From Campylobacterota bacterium (GTDB taxonomy: Bacteria; Babelota; Babeliae; Babelales; RVW-14): a stretch of DNA of 64,000 bases. The notes beneath the pieces were generated by a model, which made no database searches, had not been told where the DNA came from, and worked only from the letters and a program-made list of their open reading frames with translations. Made by a program: the position numbers and the translations under genes. Position 1 is the stretch's first letter. The number at the start of each line of letters is the position of its first letter. The DNA lies in assembly GCA_020633995.1 (NCBI GenBank), contig JACKCO010000003.1, forward strand, positions 620,001-684,000. The letters run 5' to 3'. Below, in pieces: positions 42,389 to 49,134 of this stretch.

Positions 42389-43198
42389 CTAGCTCATGAG
42401 TAGTTTGGTTATATCTTCGTGGTTTTTTAAAATTGCATAGTCTAATGCCGAACGAGAGTTGCCATCAAGTAACATTCGGTCGGCGCCATGCCAGAGCAAT
42501 AGTTTACAAGCATCAAGGTTTCCATATTTTGCCGCCAGATGTAGTGGGGTTCGTCCTTTGTTGTCAGTGCTGTTTGTGTCGGCCTTGCAGGAAATAAGTT
42601 GTCTCATGCCAGATGTGTAGGGGCGGCAACATGAACCGATAAAGCTTTGTGCACTACATGGTTGTGGAGCAAATGTTTGCGATTGTTGTTGAGCTGGACA
42701 GTCGTGAGAGAGCAGGAGTTTGATCGCATCGTTGTTGCCCTGTTTTGCTGCAACGTGGAGTGGGGTTAATCCCCTGTTGTCTTGTTGGTTGATGTATGCA
42801 CCTTTTCTAAGGTGTTCCTTTATTGCATCTGGTCCCTGTTCAAGGACTGCTGAATGCAGTGGGAGTGGTCGTTGTGGTAGTTCTGGCTTTGTTTTGAAGA
42901 AATGGATTGGAGTAGCATTTGGTGTGTAGTCTTGTCGAGTTGCAGGTATAGCAATATGTTTTTTTTGTTGTTGTAATTTGTCGGAGAGCGCTGTGAAAAA
43001 ACGAGGGAAGAGTGGTCGAGAGGGCAGTAGTTCAGTTTGCTTGTAAACCGGAATTTTTTTCAGTTCTTGCATTTTGTTATGTGTGTAAAGTGGTAAACGG
43101 TGGCAAGAGGTTGCAGGCTTTACGGGGGCAATAGCATGGGTTGTACTGTAATGTATCAGAGCAAGAAGAAAAAAAGCCTTATGTGCTATTTTTATCAT
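42389..43198 (-). CDS. Exported ankyrin-repeat protein
   Basis: 269 residues. A signal peptide (1-23, ending THA) precedes a basic Pro-containing linker and four or so ankyrin units: PLHSAVLEQGPDAIKEHLRKGA, GLTPLHVAAKQGNNDAIKLLL, a long insertion with CCRPYTSGMRQLIS, and GRTPLHLAAKYGNLDACKLLLWHGAD. It is a second exported ankyrin protein besides that at 11156 and a plausible host-interaction factor by analogy. It lies 23 bases from a small unknown gene on the same strand. Confidence 0.88.
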   Translation of the reverse strand: MIKIAHKAFFLLALIHYSTTHAIAPVKPATSCHRLPLYTHNKMQELKKIPVYKQTELLPSRPLFPRFFTALSDKLQQQKKHIAIPATRQDYTPNATPIHFFKTKPELPQRPLPLHSAVLEQGPDAIKEHLRKGAYINQQDNRGLTPLHVAAKQGNNDAIKLLLSHDCPAQQQSQTFAPQPCSAQSFIGSCCRPYTSGMRQLISCKADTNSTDNKGRTPLHLAAKYGNLDACKLLLWHGADRMLLDGNSRSALDYAILKNHEDITKLLMS

Positions 43199-43221
43199 TT
43201 GCTCCTTTCCGTTGAGTTTTC

Positions 43222-43620
43222 TTATTTATCGTTATCTGTGTCTGAAAATTCGTATTCATTGCTGATGAATACGAATTCATCTTCTTTTGTCATTAATGCT
43301 TGCAAGACAATTTTTATTTCTTCAATCAAAAAACCTCGTTCATCAGCAAAGCCGTGGCTAAAAAATTCGCGTGCTAAATGACCGCTTACAATTGGAACAT
43401 TATTGCCGTGAGCAGCGTTCCACAAATCATCAAGTTGCAGCTGATTGAGTTCTAGTGTTGCTAAAAGATCAATCAGCCCACAAACATAATCAACCCAACA
43501 TTTAGAGTCTTTGTTAGTGTTTAGAGATCGGAGTTCTAATCTAGGTTTTTGTGTTGTCAGGCAAAGACCAGTAGAGAGTGCCAAAGAAAAAAATACAATA
43601 GAAATGTACCTTTCAAACAT
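43222..43620 (-). CDS. Small exported protein of unknown function
   Basis: 132 residues with a signal (about 1-21, ending LCL-TT). The mature part is acidic with LIDLLATLELNQLQLDDLWNAAHG and ends in EFVFISNEYEFSDTDNDK. I recognise no family. Its place upstream of the ankyrin gene on one strand suggests a shared transcript. Confidence 0.6.
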   Translation of the reverse strand: MFERYISIVFFSLALSTGLCLTTQKPRLELRSLNTNKDSKCWVDYVCGLIDLLATLELNQLQLDDLWNAAHGNNVPIVSGHLAREFFSHGFADERGFLIEEIKIVLQALMTKEDEFVFISNEYEFSDTDNDK

Positions 43621-43650
43621 GTAGAATCCCTTCTCCTTTTTATAGTTTTT

Positions 43651-44310
43651 TTAACCTAGTAGTTTTTCTTTACCAAGTTTTTGCCAGTCTCGATCAAAAA
43701 GGGCAATTCCCTTTTCAGTTAGCGGATGATGCATTGCTTGTTCAAACACCGTTGGAGGAAGTGTTGCTACGTCAGCGCCTGCAAGTGCAGATTGATGCCA
43801 GTGTTGTACACTTCTAATTGATGCTGCAAGAATTTCTGATTTAAGATCATATATTTCTTTGATAGCAACAATATCTGCAATAGTGGCAATACCGTCTGCC
43901 CCGATGTCATCAAGTCTACCTGCAAATGGCGAGATGTAGGCGACGCCAAGTTTTGCAACCATAAGTGCTTGCAGCGTGTTAAAAACAAGCGTCACATTGA
44001 TTTTAATATTTTCTTGTGAGAGTTGCTTTATAACAGGCAGGTACTCAGGACTGAATGGTATTTTGACAACCACGTTTTGCGCAAGATTTGCTATTTCACG
44101 TGCTTGTGCTGCTACAGCTTCGGGTTTTTTTTCAACAACTTCAATGCTAACATCGCCTTCAACCATCGAGCAAATATCAAGTAGTACTTGTTTGCTGTTA
44201 GGGCCTTGCTTGCTCAGGTGGGTTGGATTTGTTGTAATGCCATCAACCAGTCCTGTTGGAACCCATTTTTTGATTAATTCACGATCGGCAGTATCAAGAA
44301 ATAGTTTCAT
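43651..44310 (-). CDS. Transaldolase / fructose-6-phosphate aldolase family protein
   Basis: 219 residues, matching the small TalC/Fsa subfamily. Visible are MKLFLDTADRELIKKW, VDGITTNPTHLSKQG, VVVKIPFSPEYLPVIKQL (Schiff-base Lys), NVTLVFNTLQALMVAKLGVAYISPFAGRLDD and a C-terminal LGKEKLLG. It catalyses transfer or cleavage of dihydroxyacetone units in sugar phosphate metabolism. Whether it is transaldolase or Fsa is not decided by sequence alone. It lies 15 bases after leuS. Confidence 0.93.
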   Translation of the reverse strand: MKLFLDTADRELIKKWVPTGLVDGITTNPTHLSKQGPNSKQVLLDICSMVEGDVSIEVVEKKPEAVAAQAREIANLAQNVVVKIPFSPEYLPVIKQLSQENIKINVTLVFNTLQALMVAKLGVAYISPFAGRLDDIGADGIATIADIVAIKEIYDLKSEILAASIRSVQHWHQSALAGADVATLPPTVFEQAMHHPLTEKGIALFDRDWQKLGKEKLLG

Positions 44311-44325
44311 TTACATTTTCCTTTT

Positions 44326-46770
44326 TTATGGTGTGGCAACAAAGTTAATTAACCGGTTAGGCACAAAAATGGTTTTTCTGATTGTTTTACCAGCTAACCA
44401 CTTTTCAGCTGCTTGAGCAGCTTCTTTTTCAATGTCTGCCTGCGTAACATCTTTTGCTTTAACCAGTGAGGTTCGTGTTTTGCCGTTAACTTGTATGACA
44501 ATGGTAACCTCATCAGATTCAGCCAGCGCTGCGTCATATTCAGGCCATGAACAATCTGCAAGCTGTTTGCCAACCAATGTTTCTAGCAGTTCACTTGCAA
44601 AGTGAGGCACCATGACAGAAATTGCCGCCAAAAAATGTTCAAGCAGTTGTTTGTCAAGTACGCACTTGTCAGCCTCAAGGTCATTCAAGTACTCCATAAT
44701 CGCGGAGACTGCGGTGTTGGGTTTAAAGTCGTGGATTCGCGTTGTAAAGTCTTTTAAGAATGCATGGAATCGCTTGAGTGATTTTTCATCAGCTGCTTGT
44801 AAGGCAATATTTTTGTCATTGGTTAAAAACGCCCACAGGCGGTTTAAAAAGTTTTTTACGCCGCGGATAGAGTCTGTTTGCCATTCTGTGTCAAGTTCTG
44901 GTGGACCCATAAACATCATGTACATGCGTAGGGCGTCTGAGCCGAGGTCATTGACGATGTCATCTGGGTTGACCACGTTACCTTTTGACTTTGACATCTT
45001 CTCAACGCGATCAGTGCCCGGTACTTTCATGCAGACCATGCCTTGGTTGAACAGTTTTGCAAACGGTTCGTCAAATGGCAGGTGGCCAAGGTCATAGAGT
45101 ACCTTGACGTAAAAGCGTGCGTACAGCAAGTGCAAGATTGCGTGCTCGATACCGCCGACGTACAAGTCAACGGGCATCCAGTGTTTCATATCTTCAGGAG
45201 AAAATGGTTTGTCTGCAAGCTGTGGGTTTGGATAACGCAAAAAGTACCAACATGAGCCAGCCCATTGCGGCATGGTGTTAGTTTCACGCTTTGCAGCGCT
45301 GCCACATTCAGGGCAGGTCGTGTTAACCCACTCGTCAACACTAGCCAGCGGAGACTCGCCCGTACCTGTTGGTTCATAACGCTCTACTTCAGGCAATCTA
45401 ATAGGCAGTTCGCTTTCAGGAACAGGTACAACGCCACATGCATCGCAATGTACTAGTGGAATTGGTTCACCCCAATAGCGTTGACGAGAGAAGATCCAGT
45501 CACGCAATTTGTACTGCGTTTTGCGTTGTGCATAACCCTTCTTTTCGCAGTACTCAATAATGTCTTGGCGATGGTCACCAGCTCGTTTGCCCGCAAATTC
45601 TGCAGGCGCTTGCAAGATGCCATGCACCATGTCGGTGTAGCATTCCTCAAGGTTGGCAACACGTGCTGCCTGCTCTTTGTCTTCAGGAAACAAAACAGGC
45701 TTGAGTGGGATGTTATATTTTTTAGCAAATTTAAAATCACGTTCATCGTGAGCAGAGCATTTTACGATTCCGGTGCCATAGTCTTTGATTGCAAAGCTTG
45801 CAACCCAAATTGGTAGGTCGCCATTGCCGATTGGATCAACAATGTAGCGTCCAGTAAAAATACCTTCAGATTCTTTTTCAGCTTCGTTGCCGCGCTCTGC
45901 ACGTTTGCGTACTAGCTCTGCACAAAACTCAAGCACTTCATTTTTTGTTGGTGTACCTTCAAGCAGGTCAGGCAAGAGTGGATGGTCTGGTGCAATGACG
46001 ACAAAGGTATCAGCACAAAATGACTCAAAGTGTGCTGAAAACGTTTGAATTTTCATGCCTGTATCTTTGACTGGTGCGGTGAAGACAAGCCCTTGGCTTT
46101 TACCAATCCAGTTGCGCTGCATGAGTTTTACTTTTTCAGACCACTCAAGTCGGTCAAGTCCTTCAAGCAGTTTTTCGGCGTAGTCAGTAATTTTGAGTAC
46201 CCACTGTCTGATTGGTTTTTCTTCCGTTGGGGTGTGACAGCGCTCGCAACCACCATTGACCACTTCTTCGTTTGCAAGGCCGGTTAAACACTTAGGGCAC
46301 CAGTTAATGGGAATGGATGATTCGTAAGCAAGTCCCTTTTTAAACATTTCAAGAAAGATCCACTGCGTCCACTTGTAGTATTCTGGGTCGGTGGTGTTAA
46401 GTTCTTTGTCCCAGTCGTACATAGCGCCGATGGTGGCTAGTTGTTTTTTGAAGTTGCTGATGTTGCTTTCAGTACCAATTTTTGGGTGAATGCCCTTACG
46501 AATGGCATCATTTTCTGCAGGCAGGCCAAATGCATCCCACCCCATTGGGTGCAATACATTATACCCTTGGTGCCACTTGATACGTGCATACACATCTGAA
46601 AGGACATATCCTTTCCAGTGACCAACGTGTAGTCCAGCTCCAGATGGGTATGGGAACATATCTAGGCAATAGTATTTTTTATCCTGACAATTGTCTTTGG
46701 TTTTGTAGTATGGATTTTCTTTCCATCGTGTGCGCCATTTAGATTCAACGGCTTTAAAGTCATAGGCCAT
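44326..46770 (-). CDS. leuS: Leucyl-tRNA synthetase
   Basis: 814 residues, the usual size. The class I HIGH motif is in PYPSGAGLHVGHWKGYV (residues 37-53), the KMSKS motif in KMSKSKGNVVNPDDI, and the editing domain sits between them. Zinc-like pairs CPKC and CERC lie near residue 160, and CDAC further on. It charges tRNA-Leu. It is the first gene of a short operon with the transaldolase-like gene. Confidence 0.97.
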   Translation of the reverse strand: MAYDFKAVESKWRTRWKENPYYKTKDNCQDKKYYCLDMFPYPSGAGLHVGHWKGYVLSDVYARIKWHQGYNVLHPMGWDAFGLPAENDAIRKGIHPKIGTESNISNFKKQLATIGAMYDWDKELNTTDPEYYKWTQWIFLEMFKKGLAYESSIPINWCPKCLTGLANEEVVNGGCERCHTPTEEKPIRQWVLKITDYAEKLLEGLDRLEWSEKVKLMQRNWIGKSQGLVFTAPVKDTGMKIQTFSAHFESFCADTFVVIAPDHPLLPDLLEGTPTKNEVLEFCAELVRKRAERGNEAEKESEGIFTGRYIVDPIGNGDLPIWVASFAIKDYGTGIVKCSAHDERDFKFAKKYNIPLKPVLFPEDKEQAARVANLEECYTDMVHGILQAPAEFAGKRAGDHRQDIIEYCEKKGYAQRKTQYKLRDWIFSRQRYWGEPIPLVHCDACGVVPVPESELPIRLPEVERYEPTGTGESPLASVDEWVNTTCPECGSAAKRETNTMPQWAGSCWYFLRYPNPQLADKPFSPEDMKHWMPVDLYVGGIEHAILHLLYARFYVKVLYDLGHLPFDEPFAKLFNQGMVCMKVPGTDRVEKMSKSKGNVVNPDDIVNDLGSDALRMYMMFMGPPELDTEWQTDSIRGVKNFLNRLWAFLTNDKNIALQAADEKSLKRFHAFLKDFTTRIHDFKPNTAVSAIMEYLNDLEADKCVLDKQLLEHFLAAISVMVPHFASELLETLVGKQLADCSWPEYDAALAESDEVTIVIQVNGKTRTSLVKAKDVTQADIEKEAAQAAEKWLAGKTIRKTIFVPNRLINFVATP

Positions 46771-46862
46771 GGTCGTTGGTCTCCTTGAAATGTATGCGTA
46801 TTATCTTGCTTATTCGCTTTATTGTAGAGATTGTCTGGCAAGAAAACAAGTTCTATCTCACT

Positions 46863-46885
46863 ATTATTTTCTCACAGAAAATAAT
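46863..46885. repeat. AT-only inverted repeat
   Basis: ATTATTTTCT-CAC-AGAAAATAAT is a perfect ten-pair hairpin between leuS and the 46905 gene. Without a T-run on either side it is only a possible weak terminator. Confidence 0.4.
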
Positions 46886-46904
46886 TCCCAAAAATTGTTG
46901 GTTT

Positions 46905-47534
46905 TTATAGAAGATGCTGTACGCGTTGTAAAAAGAGTTTGAGACGGCGGTAATCATTGCCGGTCAGCAGGGAGAATGTGTGGCAGAAGTTTTCGAGCAG
47001 TGCTTTGCTTAAAAGTTGCTGTGTGGCTAGATTTTTGAGCAACGCAAGTAGCAGCTCGTCAAGGTTGTGATGCTGGCTGCTGCACGCAAAGAGTACATGA
47101 AGATAGTCGTGCTGCTGTAGAAATTGTTGGTACAACTCTTTGTCGCAATGCTTTACAAAGGCATGAATTTTACTTGGTTTAGGCGGAAGCTGATAAAAAA
47201 ACTTATTATTTTCTTGGTAGCCCAACACTTGTACAGAAAAGGTTGTTTTAAGAAACTCAAAAATTTGTGGTTGTTCAGCTGCCAACTCGTCTTCAGTTTT
47301 TTGATAGGGAAATGGGTAGCGTGTTGGGTCCATTGAGCCTGTTTGAATATGACTGACGCAGCCAATGAGTGTACGCTCTTTTTGGTTTATCTGTACGAGT
47401 GAGCCAAATTCTGGAAAATAATCCCACTGCCAACACTGAGCAGTTGCCAGCTCGAGTGAGCTTTCAACAATTTCTGCAAAGTGTACAGCATTATTTTTCT
47501 GATCATTTGTATTAAAAGAGGCACTGTTGTCCAT
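46905..47534 (-). CDS. HAS-barrel-like protein of unknown function
   Basis: 209 residues. The beta-rich N-terminal part (PEFGSLVQINQKERTLIGCVSHIQTGSMDPTRYPFPYQKTE, shown here only as its FGSLVQI, IQTGSMDP and YPFPYQK blocks) resembles the HAS-barrel seen at the N-terminus of HerA-like ATPases and in small cyanobacterial proteins. No ATPase follows. The C-terminal half is helical (LLLALLKNLATQQLL, GNDYRRLKLFLQRVQHLL). Its start overlaps rnhB by 23 bases, so it is co-translated. Function unknown. Confidence 0.65.
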   Translation of the reverse strand: MDNSASFNTNDQKNNAVHFAEIVESSLELATAQCWQWDYFPEFGSLVQINQKERTLIGCVSHIQTGSMDPTRYPFPYQKTEDELAAEQPQIFEFLKTTFSVQVLGYQENNKFFYQLPPKPSKIHAFVKHCDKELYQQFLQQHDYLHVLFACSSQHHNLDELLLALLKNLATQQLLSKALLENFCHTFSLLTGNDYRRLKLFLQRVQHLL

Positions 47535-48192
47535 GGTCGGCCTTAATGGTTATAACTTTTTTCAAAAAACTTTTACGATGGATTATCAGTGGTCCATGAG
47601 TATTGATACTGGCCAGGTGTTTTTTTGTTGCATACCCTTTGTGTGATGCAAAGCCAAACTGCGGAAAGTGTTTGTCCATACGCTCCATGAGCCTGTCTCG
47701 CGTTACCTTGGCAACAATTGATGCTGCAGCTATCGATGTAGAGTATTTTTCACCGTTGGTAAAGTGATGCAGTTCAAGCTTTTCATGCATAAATACCTGT
47801 GGGAGCTTGAGTGGCATGGCATCAGTAACAATATACTTGAGCCGATCTTTGCAAAAAGGAAGTTGGGCCATCAACTGCACGGTTGCTTGCTTCATAGCGC
47901 GTAGTGTTGCCTGATAAATATTGAGGTGGTCAATGATGTGGTGATCAAGAGATACCGTTGTCCATAGACAATGTTTGTTTATCCAGACAAACGCTTCTTC
48001 GCGTTTTTTTCCGTCGAGTACCTTTGAATCTTTGAGCAAGTTTGATGTTGTATTGACTGGCAAAATGGCAGCGCCAACAACCACCGGACCTGCTAAACAG
48101 CCTCTGCCAACTTCATCAAGTCCGCAAACATACGCGTTATTTTTCCACGCATCATGTTCAAAATAATTTGCAGTTATTTTTGATTGTTTCAT
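47512..48192 (-). CDS. rnhB: Ribonuclease HII
   Basis: 226 residues. The active-site motif GLDEVGRGCLAGPVVVGAA carries Asp and Glu; DAMPLKLPQ and STSIAAASIVAKVTRDRLM hold the other acidic and basic residues, and HKGYATKKHL follows. It cuts the RNA of RNA-DNA hybrids, including single ribonucleotides. A short gap precedes the XRE-S24 gene, which is divergent. Confidence 0.96.
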   Translation of the reverse strand: MKQSKITANYFEHDAWKNNAYVCGLDEVGRGCLAGPVVVGAAILPVNTTSNLLKDSKVLDGKKREEAFVWINKHCLWTTVSLDHHIIDHLNIYQATLRAMKQATVQLMAQLPFCKDRLKYIVTDAMPLKLPQVFMHEKLELHHFTNGEKYSTSIAAASIVAKVTRDRLMERMDKHFPQFGFASHKGYATKKHLASINTHGPLIIHRKSFLKKVITIKADHGQQCLF

Positions 48193-48347
48193 ATTTTTAT
48201 TTTTCGGGTTAAAAAAATATAAAATTATTATCTCAAAAGAATGATTTTTTTGCTATTTTTATAAGCACTTCTCATAAAAGTGTTAGAAGAAAATTTATTT
48301 ATTGTGGAAATTTAGTGGCATTTCTATTTGACATGGTTTATATTGGT

Positions 48348-48357
48348 CACAGCTGTG
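48348..48357. promoter_or_regulatory. Palindrome upstream of the XRE/S24-like regulator
   Basis: CACAGCTGTG is a perfect ten-base palindrome 43 bases upstream of the regulator start. TTGACA lies at 48328-48333, but the matching -10 is unclear. It could be an autoregulatory operator. Confidence 0.35.
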
Positions 48358-48400
48358 GCATCGTCATTGCTAGTAATAAAAGTTTTTAAAAGGAGTTGTT

Positions 48401-49072
48401 ATGTCATCGACAGAGCTACGCGTAAAAGAATTACTGCGAGAGAGGGGTTGGACAACAAAAATTTTGGCAGAAAAAACTGGCATGTCCGAAAGTTACCTGA
48501 CGCACATCAAAAATGGCACGCGCCGTTGGAATGAAGATGCGTTAAAAAAACTTGCCACCGCATTTGGTACTCATCCTGTTGATTTATTTGCACAGCGCAA
48601 AAGCAGGACTGATAATGTAGACAACAATGTCAAGATGCCAGAAAACACAAATGTTGATCTGCAGCTTAAAATTGTTCCCGTTGTTGGCGACATCCCGTCA
48701 AATCCGTCACCATACAACAATCAGGTTACGCAAGTAACCACTGGCTACAAAGATGTATTTGTTCCTGTATTTAACAACGTTGACGATGCAATGTTTTGTT
48801 TTTGTGTCGAAAACAACGTTATGGCGCCAAACTTTATCAAAGGCGACTATTTGATTGTCTCACCAGAGGTGTGGACACGCTCGGGCGATATTGCCGCTGT
48901 TGAGTACGGTAATGACACCGTAACCAAAGCGATTATGCAAGTTACCTACATGGACGATTTTATTGTACTTGAGTCAGTCAACCACAAAAATCCGCCTGTT
49001 GCGCTTGTACGAGGCAAAGATAATTTCAGAGTTATCGGTAAAGTGATTTATCGTTATCAAAAGCTTGGATAG
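48401..49072 (+). CDS. XRE-family regulator with an S24 (LexA/CI)-like C-terminal domain
   Basis: 223 residues, with AAAGGAG before ATG 48401. The N-terminal helix-turn-helix (LRERGWTTKILAEKTGMSESYLTHIKNG) covers about residues 5-60. The C-terminal half fits the S24 peptidase fold of LexA and CI: FVPVFNNVDDAMFCFCVENNVMAPNFIKGDYLIVSPEVW (blocks DAMFCF, NNVMAPNF and GDYLIV), then GDIAAVEYGN and TVTKAIMQ. The usual GDSM nucleophile site reads NNVM, with Val for Ser, although the Lys-like position is present in VTK. It probably binds DNA without self-cleavage. It is divergent from rnhB, and convergent with the 955-residue protein through one terminator. Confidence 0.85.
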   Translation: MSSTELRVKELLRERGWTTKILAEKTGMSESYLTHIKNGTRRWNEDALKKLATAFGTHPVDLFAQRKSRTDNVDNNVKMPENTNVDLQLKIVPVVGDIPSNPSPYNNQVTQVTTGYKDVFVPVFNNVDDAMFCFCVENNVMAPNFIKGDYLIVSPEVWTRSGDIAAVEYGNDTVTKAIMQVTYMDDFIVLESVNHKNPPVALVRGKDNFRVIGKVIYRYQKLG

Positions 49073-49081
49073 TCTTTTTAT

Positions 49082-49120
49082 AAAGTAGGCCATGGTAATT
49101 TGCCATGGCCTACTTTGTTT
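49082..49120. terminator. Bidirectional terminator
   Basis: AAAGTAGGCCATGG-TAATTTG-CCATGGCCTACTTT is a perfect 14-pair stem, with T-rich sequence after it on the plus strand. It serves the regulator gene and the convergent 955-residue protein gene. Confidence 0.88.
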
Positions 49121-49134
49121 TCTAGTGGCTTGAG

